DNA from: Mytilus trossulus | Lineage: Eukaryota; Mollusca; Bivalvia; Mytilida; Mytilidae | Length of the DNA stretch: 64,000 nucleotides | Reading direction: 5' to 3' | NCBI RefSeq assembly: GCF_036588685.1 | Contig: NC_086374.1 | Coordinates: forward strand, 18,716,886-18,780,885 | Made by a program: the position numbers and the translations under genes | The notes under the pieces: generated by a model | Told to the model about the DNA's origin: nothing | Seen by the model: the letters and a program-made list of their open reading frames with translations, nothing else | Databases searched by the model: none | Shown here: piece by piece, positions 45,400 to 55,647 of the stretch | Layout: the number at the start of each line of letters is the position of its first letter | Numbering within the stretch: position 1 is the stretch's first letter

Positions 45400-46870
45400 A
45401 TCACTTCATTTTCAGTTAGACCTTTTAAATTGGATATATACGTTTTAGTTTGTTATAAGTCGAAAATGAGTTTTTTTACTAAATCAGTAAATATGAATTT
45501 GCCAGCTAGTGTCCCTTTAAGAAATCATACTTTATACATGCATTATGGTTTTACTGATTATATATAGTGACTGAAATGTGCGAAAATATATATAATAGCA
45601 ATTAAACTTTCTGTTCGATAACATTTTGTTATTTTTGTATGTTTAAGAAGTATATTATCTTGCTATGCATAACATAGAAAGAATAAAATCATCAAATTCA
45701 GAAGTTTCTATTTAAAAGTCATATGACAAATTTACATAATGTTAATTTTTAACATTGATGATAAATGAAAAATGCATAAACTCAAAATTATGTATCAGCA
45801 TTCCGTGTGTAGTTAAGTCTAGTAATTAACCATCGATGAGATATGTCGGAGTGTCGATATAAACATAAACAAATATATAAATAGATATGGCGAACTCGGG
45901 CATGTGGGTTTGCCAATGTCTGTTTGATTTCATATCATAAAGGTTAAAACAATATATTAGTACTCGTATAGGAATGAGTTTTTATAGATGGCATCAGTCA
46001 ACCAAATAATTACTCTAGCTGGTTCCACTTTCAATGTTGACACTAGTTTTCCTTTTCTAGCTGAACACGCCCCGTTTATGAATAACCCATCTCTAGCTAA
46101 CAGCTTCAATAGACGTTTACGTTAATACGGACTTAATAATGAGGTCTGATTATAACTTGCATGTAAATAATTCATTAGCGACATATTGCATCGCATATTT
46201 TGACAAAACTGAATCCCGAACTGGCTGCTAAAAGCGAATTTTATTTTGCTATTTCACTATCATTAATGATTGAAAACAAAACTACATCATACTTATTTTT
46301 TTCTATATCTTGTAGATACTGCCCCTTTAATTAAGTCTTACAAGCCCAAGAAAGACACAAGACATACAAACAAAATGAGATATGGTGTTCTTTAATGCAA
46401 AACAATAAGAAGGTAAATACTAGCCTAGTCTAGTGTATGTTTGAAAAGATGTAGTCTATATAAAAACTAACACAATCAAACGTTTGAATGTATCAAACAA
46501 CGCAACAAATATAAGACAAATGACACATTCCATACTTTGTACGGGTAGTTTCAGAAAAAAAAAGTGTGGTTTCAACCTGATATCATAGCTATAGCTTAAC
46601 CTCCCACTTGTCTCATAGTTGTTAAAGTAAAAGTAGTTAATGACGAGGTACTTCCAGCCAATATATCTTTTTATTTATTTTAAATGCATCAATATTTAAA
46701 AACATATAACCCATATATCATTAAAAAAATATGTTATCTGAGATAGCTTTGATTCACAGAAATACATCAGTCAAGGACAATTATGTTAATACTTTTATGA
46801 AATAAGGACTTGAGGGCAATTATGCAATGAATACAACAATGTATTTACACTATATGTTGACACTTAAATA
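45400..46870. other. non-coding, nothing recognised
   Basis: AT-rich spacer. A weak family 2-like trace (TTCAACCTGATATCATAGCT) lies near 46570. No gene. Confidence 0.45.
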
Positions 46871-46871
46871 T

Positions 46872-47320
46872 TACATGATGTAAAATACTTTACAAACAAA
46901 AAAACAACTTCAACAATATACATACATATGATTAAATCTTTAACACCATATAATAAAAAAAAAGATCAGCGAATTAAAAATAACTTTGTGACCTGAGAGA
47001 AAATATATTGAGCTCACTTACATGAATGTGTATTAAACTTCAAACAGATATCAAGTATAAAAAAGTTATCATCATTTTTTTTCTTTCTTTCTTGCAATAA
47101 AAGTTTCTAAATAAAGTATAATAGACTTTACAAAACAACATCAACAAAATACATACATAGGATCAAATTTTCAACACTTTTATAAAAAAAAAGATCAATT
47201 AATTTTTAAAAAAAACTATGTGACCTGAGACATAATATATTGCTCTCACTGAATCAATAAATATACATTGTAAAACTTTAAACTGATAAAAAGTATAAAA
47301 TAAGTTACTTTTCATTTGTT
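46872..47320 (+). repeat. tandem duplication, unit about 245 bp, 2 copies
   Basis: Shared in order: ACTTTACAAA, CAACA.AATACATACATA-type blocks, AAAAAAAGATCA, TGTGACCTGAGA, ATATATTG..CTCACT and AAGTATAAAA.AAGTTA. Non-coding and AT-rich. Confidence 0.75.
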
Positions 47321-47324
47321 TTCT

Positions 47325-48180
47325 CCTAAAAAAAATGTTTTTTAAATAAAAGGAAACAAAAAAATCTTTTTGAAAAATTGTAGCAATATATTAATATACT
47401 TGAATTAATGATTCCCTGTCTCAAATGAGATCCATAAAAAAACAATCAAAGTATACACATGATCATATAAAAAATATTTTGATAAAAAAAGATATCGTAA
47501 ACACGACAAAACCATGAAAATGCAACAATAAACTCTAGATAGCAAAACTTGGAGAAATTAATCCCTATGTAAAAAGAGACATATAGAGACCAATTAAACA
47601 ATCAAAAGTGTGAATGTTTTGTCTTTTATTACTAGACTGGAATGCATAACATGATAAAAGCTATATGAAAACCTGTCAAGATCAGATCTAATAGATTTTA
47701 TTATTTTTATAAACACAATCAATCATAATTATATAATACCCGACCATACAGTCAACCTATCACATGACTTATGGGAAAGCATGTCGTTTAATACTGATTG
47801 ATGCAAAAAGACCATACATACCCACATTTCATATAAAAGAAAAGACCGCGAAAACTGTCTTTTAGAACTGGCACGAAACTTGGTACAATTAGGCGGGGAA
47901 ATGGTAAGTTTTTTTTTAATGTATTCATAGATAAGCTCTAACTTTACATGTTAAGGTATTTATCATATAACAATCAGTTATATTAAAAATTAAAAATTAA
48001 ACTATCGATATAGATATAGGAAATAATTGACATTAATAATTGTTTAAAGATGGAAACTTTTGAAAGTAATTGGGTTTTTTCTATGTACTTAGTAGAAGTA
48101 AAACCAGATTTTTAACATATTTGAAACAAGGAACTCTCAAATGAATCAATAAATTAATTCAAAAATTTACACATGAAGAA
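47325..48180. other. non-coding, nothing recognised
   Basis: AT-rich sequence with no supported gene. Confidence 0.45.
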
Positions 48181-48246
48181 CATTTATTCGGATTATAGCT
48201 CTTCATCTTTTATATAAGCTTTGGATTTCAAATATTTTGGCCACGA

Positions 48247-48290
48247 GCATCACTGAAGAGACATGTTTTGTCGAAATGCGCATCTGGTGC
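48247..48290 (+). ncRNA. hammerhead ribozyme-like motif, family B copy 2 (intact core)
   Basis: Stem I strand GCATCA, box CTGAAGA, stem II GACA/TGTC with loop TGTTT, GAA, stem III ATG/CAT with a 2-nt loop, cleavage base C48284, then TGGTGC, which pairs with GCATCA at all six positions (one wobble). Position 7 is A instead of T, a position that tolerates any base in known hammerheads. Its flanks (48186-48318) match the copy at 24410-24560. Confidence 0.7.
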
Positions 48291-48322
48291 AACGAAATTG
48301 GTACCGTTGATTTTATTTTTAA

Positions 48323-48577
48323 CTACAAGTTGAGTCTTATAACAGGCTTAATTTGCTTTTGAGATCTTCTCAGTACTGGCATCACATTGGCAGCTGGTAG
48401 ATTCTGGGGAAGTCTTTGATTTTGAGCGAGCAATGGAGCAATGGGTTGGTTTTGAGCAGCTTGTTGATTGTCTTGTGCAGCAGGAGGGTTTCCTAGTCGG
48501 TCTAGTAAATTTTGCAGTCTTTGTCTAAATTTTCTGATTATTTCAATTATACCCACTACAATCATCACAACAGCCAA
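48323..48577 (-). CDS. small protein with hydrophobic N-terminus
   Basis: Unrecognised. From the ATG at 48565 it has 80 residues. The hydrophobic start MIVVGIIEII is followed by a basic RKFRQRLQNLLDRLGNPP segment, then a low-complexity QN/PA-rich stretch (AAQDNQQAAQNQPIAPLLAQ) and a tail KPVIRLNL ending at TAG 48323. The open frame extends a little upstream (TTG at 48577), and an acceptor-like TGATTGTAG precedes GTGGGTATA, so it may be a 3' exon. A second minus-strand open stretch ends just upstream (48599-48700). It lies about 1.7 kb from a DNA polymerase relic. I infer it may be part of the same virus-like element. Confidence 0.4.
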   Translation of the reverse strand: MAVVMIVVGIIEIIRKFRQRLQNLLDRLGNPPAAQDNQQAAQNQPIAPLLAQNQRLPQNLPAANVMPVLRRSQKQIKPVIRLNL

Positions 48578-48598
48578 TACAAATTTTGAAAAATTTAA

Positions 48599-48700
48599 TT
48601 ATCTGCTAAAAATGATATCTGAGGTTTCTTCATCATTTTCATCCAGTTGAAATTGTTCCATTTGAAATTGTTCAGAAATACGTTTTTGGCGTATTGAATT
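48599..48700 (-). CDS. C-terminal fragment of a small acidic protein
   Basis: Minus-strand open stretch of 33 codons ending in TAA at 48599. It reads KRISEQFQMEQFQ followed by LDENDEETSDIIFSR. The glutamine- and acid-rich composition looks coding. The beginning is not resolved, and an AG (CCTCAG) upstream could be an acceptor. It directly precedes the hydrophobic small ORF on the same strand. Confidence 0.3.
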   Translation of the reverse strand, partial: NSIRQKRISEQFQMEQFQLDENDEETSDIIFSR

Positions 48701-48829
48701 TTAAACCTGAGGCTTTTTGTTATCTATTAATCATGTTTTTCTTTGTCTAATATGTTCCCCTATGTATTTGTATTGTAGTCCTGTAATATTATGTTGTCAT
48801 CTCAATGTTATATTTAACTTTGCCATTAA

Positions 48830-49260
48830 AGTGCGAGATTTGGCATGCCACAAAACCAGGTTCAACCCACCACTTTTATTCCCCTTTAAAAGTGTCCTGT
48901 ACCAAGTCAGGGAAATGGCCATTGTTATATTATTGTTCGTTTAAGTGTGTGTTGCATTTTAACGTTGAGTCGTTTGTGTTTTCTCTTATTTTTGAGATAT
49001 TGAGATAAGACGTGGCACGGTACTTGTCTATCCCAAATTCATGTATTTGGTTTTCATGTTCTATTTGTTATTCTCGTGGTGTTTTGTCTGATGCTTGGTC
49101 CGTTTCTGTGTGTGTTACGTTTCGGTGTTATGTCGTTGTTCTCCTCTTATCCTCAATGCGTTTCCCTCGGTTTTAGTTTGATACCCCGATTTTGTTTTTT
49201 GTCCATGGATTTATGAGTTTTGAACAGCGGTATACTACTGTTGCCTTTATTCAGTAATAA
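48830..49260 (+). repeat. dispersed repeat family 3 (full copy)
   Basis: GAGATTTGGCATGCCACAAA, ACCAGGTTCAACCCACCACT, GTACCAAGTCAGGGAAATGG, GTTTCCCTCGGTTTTAGTTT and GAACAGCGGTATACTACTGT up to TTTATTCA. Confidence 0.8.
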
Positions 49261-49612
49261 ATTTCCTTTCTTTTGACATTTAATTATTATTAGCGTTGAA
49301 GTGCTCAAAAGGATAATTATAGCTGAAAAATAAGAAGAACTTCCAAAAGTCATGATTCACACATTTTAATTATTTGTTTTTTTCTGCCACAAGATATAAT
49401 GTGAATACTAGTTTTTTTTAAGACACAATACAACATAACTCCAAAGGATAAAACGAGAACCACTTAAAAGGAAAAAAAAGATAAAGATAGTTATTGTGAA
49501 CTTACTTTTCTTCTCAGTATTTTATTGTGTAATTATATTTTCCTTTTCTATGTTTTTTTTTATCTATATATTTTTTTAATAGTATTTCTTTTTAATGTAT
49601 TTATAATCATAC

Positions 49613-50224
49613 ATGAACTTTAAAATCTTTTTTCACAAACCAAATTTTAATGGTAGATTGTCCCTCGCATTCGAGGAAGCAGTCCAATTTAGTGAACTGG
49701 TTAGCCAGCTGGAAATGCTGAGGGGAAATTTTAAAGTAAGTCTATTTACATTATTAAATATGTGGTATGATTGTCCAGTGAGAAAATATTTTAAGATATA
49801 AAAATTTTAAATATGTGGTAGGGGGGGGGGGGGGGGGGGGGTTAAAATGTTGATCTTATAAATCATATAACTTAGCAGACTTGAAAGTTGTTCTACCAAG
49901 CACATTTATATTCGAAGAACTAACTTTCACTTAAGGAACGAAAAAAAAAATATATAACTTATATAAAATAAATAAAAATGAAAAAAAAAAATTATAAATT
50001 TAAAAAAAATATTTTAGGAGGAGAATAAAACAACCTGTCACCCAACTGAAGCTAGTGGATCTACAACCTTTAATCCAGAAACTTTTGATTCTCCAACCTA
50101 TAAGCCAGAATTTTATATTCCATCTTCAAGGGGATCAGCAGAAATGCCTCCCCCACCTCCATATACGGCACCAAAAAAAGAAAAGCAGAAGACTCTTATC
50201 CTGGTGATCTTGTTAGCCTATTGA
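49613..50224 (+). pseudogene. two-exon small protein with PPPY motif, probably frameshifted
   Basis: Unrecognised. Exon 49613-49735 encodes a coiled-coil-like FEEAVQFSELVSQLEMLRGN and ends at the donor GTAAGTC. Exon 50018-50224 follows TATTTTAG and keeps frame: threonine- and serine-rich TFNPETFDSPTYKPEF, then EMPPPPPYTAPKK. PPPY is the class of motif that binds NEDD4-type WW domains, used by viral late domains but also by host adaptors. After an A-run near 50172-50178 the frame ends at TGA 50222. A different frame stays open further, to TGA 50239, with a basic then acidic composition, so a length change in that A-run is likely. The gene converges on the DNA polymerase relic. The ATG at 49613 is the first available, but the exon may start later. 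Confidence 0.4.
49819..49841. repeat. poly-G run (about 23 G)
   Basis: An uninterrupted G tract inside the intron of the PPPY gene, in otherwise AT-rich sequence. It could form a quadruplex or be an assembly artefact. Confidence 0.9.
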
Positions 50225-50329
50225 ATGATATAAGCAAATGATTGTACTCTCTGTAAGAGGAGTTTGTTTCAGGCGTTCCATTAAAGTTTTTAAGAAAAGT
50301 TCATTAAATCTTATTTACAATAAAATAAC

Positions 50330-51591
50330 ATACTAAATTATAAAATAAAACATACAAAGTTTAATCCTATTTTGAAATGTCCATAGGCATAACTCTAAAT
50401 ATGATTAGTCCAAAATCTCTTCCCATCAAAATTTGATAATCCTTTTTTAACAATATGGTTGACAAAGAGTTCATGATTTTGACTTTTTATCAATTTCATT
50501 GAATTCATTGTCGATGCATTTTAGAAATAAGCATTCTTTATAATTGGCATGTTTTAACTGTTTTTTGACGGCACATTTTTTTTTATTCCTTTGGCAGTTT
50601 TCTTTTCCTGTTCTGTGTTGTCGTCATCATATTTCAAACTATACATTTTCGGTCGCAATCAAATAAACTCTTTAATTGGAACACCTGAAACAAAACGAAA
50701 TGTATCAATTATTTAGTTCAAAATTAGGTTTAAGATAAAATAGATTATCTTTTTTGTGAAGTAAAAAAGAAAAATCGCAATGGTATTATATTATTTTTCT
50801 TTGGATTTTTGTTCGTTATCATTTAATATTTGTTAATTTCAAATTTTGTTAATCGATTGATAATAAAATTAGTTACCATCTAGTTCATCTTTGAATTTTC
50901 CAGGCATTTTTTTGAATCTGTTTGAAAACAGATAGTGAGTTTGATGATATCCAGAAAAGTCGAAATGGTCTTTGATGATTTCCATATCCTTGTATACATC
51001 ATCTGTCATGATTTCGTAGCACAAGCTGTCTGTAAGAAAAAAAAAATTCGTTACTGTTTAGCTTTGACTTGTCGAATAATTAATTCGGTTGTCGACAGAA
51101 TTTATTTAACTTAAACATACAAAAAAGATGTGGAATGATTGCCAATGAGACAACTGTCCACAAGAGACCAAAATGACAAACACATTAACAACTATAGGTC
51201 ACCATACGGCCTTCAACAATGAATGCATGGTCGAAGCGATAAAATTGATAACTTGTGTAAAATACTACTTGTCTTTTATCTCCATAGAATATATATAAAG
51301 AATATTTACCTGTATCCGTAAAAAGCAATCGAATATCTTCTCCATACATGGGCTTCATTATTTTGTAGTGGAATTCATACATCAGAGCTTTCGAAAAGTC
51401 CAATATTACCTGACCAACATAGATTGGTTTGTTTAAAAGAATGTTCACTTTTTTGTTTTCTATACCCATAAGGTGTTGGTTAAATATCTGAAAATGGTCA
51501 AAGGACGGTTTCGACGTATATTTTACCAACTTCTTTTGGTCTGTCATAAGTTTTACGTTTCTATGTCTGCGAATATCTTCCATGGTCTTTC
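50330..51591 (-). pseudogene. family B DNA polymerase, C-terminal half, degraded
   Basis: Family B DNA polymerases copy DNA; this is the palm/thumb part. Exon 51310-51591 opens inside the conserved GKTMED motif and carries KPIYVGQVILD and LLFTDT, ending in one base of the next codon. Exon 50877-51029 supplies the matching second aspartate, so the catalytic DTDS is split by an intron that carries a family 1 repeat. This exon continues to FDFSGY and KMPGKFKDE. Exon 50684 downward reads VPIKEF and LRPKMYS. Breaks: TGA at 50659-50661, a frame change at the 9-T run 50576-50584, a further frame change, and TAG at 50395-50397. Everything upstream of GKTMED is missing; a PLE begins about 50 bp away. 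Relatives are the polymerases of Polinton- or adintovirus-like elements (inference). The intron-bearing form is unusual for such elements. Confidence 0.75.
51119..51230 (+). repeat. dispersed repeat family 1
   Basis: AAAAAAGATGTGGAATGATT, GACAACTGTCCACAAGAGAC, CACCATACGGCCTTCAACAA. It sits inside the intron that splits the polymerase DTDS motif. Confidence 0.8.
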
Positions 51592-51629
51592 CTACAATTA
51601 AAAGATCGATCAATATTTTCATTTTCTTT

Positions 51630-52495
51630 TTTCAATTGCTTTTATGAATTCAATGTTTCTGGAATTACTAGGAATTACACTAGAAAACAATGAATCTGAG
51701 TTTAATAGCGTAATATATAAACAAATAGAGGGTGTTCCCATGGGAGCCCCTATGTCGCCAAGCTTAACTGACTTGAGAATTTTTGAAATCATCTCAAAAA
51801 TACTGAAAGAATTTACACACGCTTTCAAAATTATACATTTGTCAGTATATAGAGATGACGGCTTTATGTTATTTGCCGGAAATGAAATTGAACTGGTTGA
51901 CTTTTTTGAAATAGCTAACAACATTCATCCACTCATTAAGTTCACACATGAAACCTCAAGGACCAACGTTTAATTTTTAGATGTAACAGTGTATAAAGGA
52001 AAAAGATTTATAACAAATAAAATCTTAGATATCAAACTATATCGCAAACCAACAGATAACTACCAATACCTGCATAGATCATCATCCCAACCATCGTCTG
52101 TATTCAAAGGTTTTATTACAGGAGAAATTATAAGATTTATTCGGTCATCTAATAATGTAGAGGACATAGAAGCACAAATTCAATTGTTCAGAGAAAAACT
52201 CCAGAAACGGGGTTATGTTGCAGACGAAATTGACCCCTTAAAAACAACAACAATGAAAAGAACAAGGGAAAGTACATTACGGTACATATCTAGGAAGAAA
52301 GGGAAATCACCACCTTTATGCTTCATAACAAAATTTAATCCTAGAGTTAAACAACTGGGTAAAACTTTAAGAAAACACTGGCACTTAGTTTCGAAAGATG
52401 GCACAGCAAACCAACTTTTTCAAAAACCACCCATTATTGCATACCGGAAACACAAGAACTTAAAAGAATATTTAACATCTTCTAAATTAAAATAG
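51630..52495 (+). pseudogene. 5'-truncated Penelope-like reverse transcriptase
   Basis: The C-terminal two thirds of a PLE reverse transcriptase of a different lineage from the one at 35511. Visible motifs are GVPMGAPMSPSLTD, YRDDG (the catalytic YxDD, about 51848), HPLIKFTHE, FLDVTVYKG, DIKLYRKPTD and GEIIRFIRSSNN. One TAA at 51971-51973 lies between the HPLIKF and FLDVTV blocks; otherwise the frame is open from 51644 to TAG at 52493. The product would reverse transcribe element RNA but lacks its N-terminal part. The 5' edge lies against the minus-strand polymerase relic. 5' truncation is common on PLE insertion. A hammerhead-like box pair follows at 52625. Confidence 0.8.
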
Positions 52496-52611
52496 AATAT
52501 AGGCGATTAAGCTATATCACATATTTGCAAATCAATTTAAAGAGAACAGAGAGATGATTCACCGAGTGTCGTGCCCCAGAATTTTCGTTTATTTTTATCG
52601 TGTTGCTGTAA

Positions 52612-52700
52612 GGCTAGGGTACCTGATGAGGATAATGCCTAGGTAATATAAAACCTAAACCGAAACACCAGGTGAAGTTACATCATCAAATCAGTTATTT
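52612..52700 (+). ncRNA. possible hammerhead-like motif downstream of the PLE
   Basis: CTGATGAG at about 52624 and CCGAAAC at about 52660 are separated by a segment that can pair as TAGGT/ACCTA under GG/CC. A CAC...GTG pairing follows. A proper cleavage triplet and stem I partner are not clear, so this is tentative. Confidence 0.3.
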
Positions 52701-52902
52701 CTTATCTATGCGAACTTATGCGTGTATGATTTTACTATTGAAGTAATAATAAATAGATACTTGCCTACATAGTTTGGTTCAAAACGAAACTAATAGTGAA
52801 TAGTTATCAAAAGTACCAGGATTATAATTAATAGCAATTTTTACCGACTATTTCAAATATTTAAATACAGGAAAAAAAACTATATATGTATTTAATGATA
52901 CA

Positions 52903-53118
52903 ATAGGTCACTGATTCTCTGAAGATATATACTGTTACAAAAATAGAAGAATATGTCCTAGAGATAATATTGAGATGTTTTGATTGCTTAAGGACTCGTT
53001 CTTATTCAGTCAACATCTCTGAAGATCTATGTTGTTACAAGAAAAGAACAATTGTGTCTTAGGAGTTGTATTGAGATATTTGGATTGGTTAAGGACTCGT
53101 TTTTATTTAAACGTTTTA
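52903..53118 (+). repeat. tandem duplication, unit about 107 bp, 2 copies
   Basis: Both copies carry CTCTGAAGAT, GTTACAA, TTGAGAT.TTT and TTAAGGACTCGTT in the same order. Confidence 0.85.
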
Positions 53119-53476
53119 GAACGTGCATAACACTACTACTAAGGTATGTTAATTCATCAAAATAAGTCAAATTTGGCTGCTACTGGAAGCTGTTGATACT
53201 TGAGAGTATGGACTATTATGGTACATGTTTTGCATCTACGAACCAACAAAGAGTTGTTGAAATAATTCGTTAGTGTGCATAGCTGGCTTATCATTCTCCG
53301 TTTACCCGCCATCTAAACCACGTACAGTCTTCCCACAAAACACAAAAACGTTCAGGAAATGTTCCAGGAACGTTTCTGTTTCGTTGTGAGAACGTTGTGA
53401 TTTAACATTGTAGGAACGTAAAAGTGTGGACTACCAGTTACGTTGTAAGAACGTTATGATATAACGTTATGGAAAA

Positions 53477-53655
53477 CCAACCTGGAACCTAAATAGAACC
53501 TTGTGTTACCAAACTGGAACCTTGATAGAACCTTGTATAACCAATCTGGAACCCTAATAGAACCTTATGTAACCAATCTGGAACCTTAATAGAACCTTGT
53601 GTAACCAATCTGGAACCTAAATATAATCATTTGTTACCAATCTGGAACCCAAATT
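53477..53655 (+). repeat. 32-bp minisatellite, about 5.5 copies
   Basis: Unit GGAACCTTAATAGAACCTTG then TGTAACCAATCT. Confidence 0.9.
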
Positions 53656-53694
53656 TAGCCTAGTCCCAGACAACATTTATATGTTGGCACAACA

Positions 53695-53877
53695 ATGGTC
53701 CAGCGTATCTACATTCATTGGCTCAACGTTGTTTTTCTCTCCATCTTCCTGAACATGCATGAACATTTTGCCACTGGACGTATTAGCAAACAACAATCAA
53801 TTAATCTGTCTCTTCAGGAATTGTACCCATATTTGAATGGATTAAATCAACACATCCATGTTTCCTATTTTTCTTAA
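53695..53877 (+). other. short open frame, 60 codons, doubtful
   Basis: ATG at 53695. It starts MVQRIYIHWLNVVFLSIFLN and ends NQHIHVSYFS. No domain, and it lies inside a repeat-rich element. Coding status is not supported beyond openness. Confidence 0.15.
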
Positions 53878-54035
53878 ATAATGAATACAAAGATATGAAT
53901 ACCAATAAATAATTTATTTTAGCTAGACAAGGAGCAAATTCTTAAAAGTTTAATTTTATGTAACTACACGTTGTAACATCAGATCTAGAATGAAAATTAT
54001 AAAGTATATTCATGATGTTTCATTCTTATCAATGT

Positions 54036-54640
54036 AATTCACTTCATCAGGTTCATACAGTTATTTCCTAGTTCTGTAATTCACTTCTGACATCAGGTTC
54101 ATACAATTACTTCCTAGTTCGGTAATTCACTTCATCAGGTTCATACAATTATTTCCTAGTTCTGTAATTTCACTTCATTAGGTTCGTACAGTTATTTCCT
54201 AGTTCTGTAGTTTCACTTCATTCGTTTCATACAATTATTTCCTAGTTTTGTAATTCACTTCATCATGTTCATACACTTACTTCCTAGTTCTGTAATTTCA
54301 CTTCAATAGGTTTATACAGTTATTTCCTAGTTCTGTAATTTCACTTCATTAGGTTTATACAGTTATGTCCTTGTTTTGTAATTTCAATTCAATAGGTTTA
54401 TACAGTTATTTCCTAGTTCTGTAATTTCACTTCAATAGGTTTATACAGTTATTTCCTAGTTCTGTAATTTCACTTCAATAGGTTTATACAGTTATGTCCT
54501 TGTTTTGTAATTTCACTTCAATAGGTTTATACAGTTATTTCCTAGTTCTGTAATTTCACATCATTAGGTTTATACAGTTATTTCCTAGTTCTGTAATTTC
54601 ACTTCATTAGGTTTATACAGTTATGTCCTTGTTTTGTAAT
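54036..54640 (+). repeat. 43-bp minisatellite, about 14 copies
   Basis: Unit TTCCTAGTTCTGTAATTTCA then CTTCAATAGGTTTATACAGT and TAT. The first copies are slightly longer or shorter (TAATTCACTTCATCAGGTTC form). A CTTGTTTTG variant recurs every few units. Confidence 0.92.
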
Positions 54641-55440
54641 CTAACATGGGTTGTATTCACAAGAGTGTTCCTTTTGTTTTCTGCTACACTTTCATTTTGG
54701 CACTTTTTATGATTTCGTCTTTTGTTTAATTCTTTTCCAGCATGTCCAGTGTAGCAAATCTTCATAAAAATTATTTCACTGCCCCTATAATAAAGAAGTG
54801 AACAAATAAGTACCCAATGTATACTTCTTATGAATATAATAAATCCTAAAAGACTCTTGTTTAAAACTAGACTATACAAGGCGATGACATAAGGGATAAG
54901 GCACTCATACCACATCTTCCAACATCTATTTAGAATGTTAGACTTCACTGTGCTAGCTAAGTTAAGCCGGAAAAGTGAGGGTATATATGGATACAGGAAA
55001 CAGAACCATGTAAAAAATGTTCTATCTAAATGAATAATTCTAGTGAAAAAAATACAAAGTCAAATCTAAATACAACATTATTATAATATTTAACATTTTA
55101 ATTATGCATATATATTTGCAAATTTCGAATCCGATGTGGCATTAAGGATTGCTATTATGTTACTAACTTAAAGTAATTTATTGTGCATTTTGTCCAATTC
55201 TTTTAAATTTGTATGACCTAAAAATAATTAAACAACATTCGGAAACAGTATGTAACAAGGAAAATTCGAAAATACACTTTTCCATTGATAAGGGTTATAA
55301 ATGCAATCTTCACATTTAACAAAGATTTCCGAAATAAAATAAGTTTTATTTGTGGTTAAAAAACATTATTATTTGTCATTCATAATCATATACGTATATC
55401 AGAATTTTTAAAGTAACAATCAACTTACATGTTTCTTTCT
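54640..55440. other. interior of the inverted-repeat element
   Basis: A minus-strand frame (54613-54948) contains a hydrophobic LVLNKSLLGFIIFIRSIHWV and then a basic KELNKRRNHKKCQ, but no known domain. The remainder is AT-rich. I do not call a gene. Confidence 0.3.
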
Positions 55441-55446
55441 CTTTAG

Positions 55447-55647
55447 ATGATGCGATTTTCTCTTTTGTTTTCTTTGTTATCACTGCTTTCTTACAAATAC
55501 ACGACAGGAAATAGTCTCAAAATTGACTATCCCATTACACTTAGATTTCCTATAACCTTAATTACCATAGCAACTATCTTTGAAATTTGTCTAACATCTG
55601 GTCAACATCATTCTATAGGTCAACCTTATCAGAATATGCTTGATTAA
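55447..55647 (+). CDS. possible secreted small protein, 66 aa
   Basis: Unrecognised. ATGATG follows a good polypyrimidine-AG (TTTCTTTCTCTTTAG). The first 22 residues look like a signal peptide (MRFSLLFSLLSLLSYKYTTG), followed by SLKIDYPITLRFPITLITIA and a second hydrophobic patch, ending NMLD. It could equally be a chance frame in AT-rich element sequence. There is no repeat or homology support. Confidence 0.2.
   Translation: MMRFSLLFSLLSLLSYKYTTGNSLKIDYPITLRFPITLITIATIFEICLTSGQHHSIGQPYQNMLD

Noticed and set aside
44246..45448. Several short plus-strand frames with cysteine-rich hydrophobic translations
   Set aside because: All fall in family 3 repeat copies, and the same sequence recurs non-coding and reversed elsewhere.
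54613..54948. Minus-strand 111-codon frame
   Set aside because: It starts in minisatellite-flanking sequence, with no recognisable domain or splice context. Openness alone is not enough.
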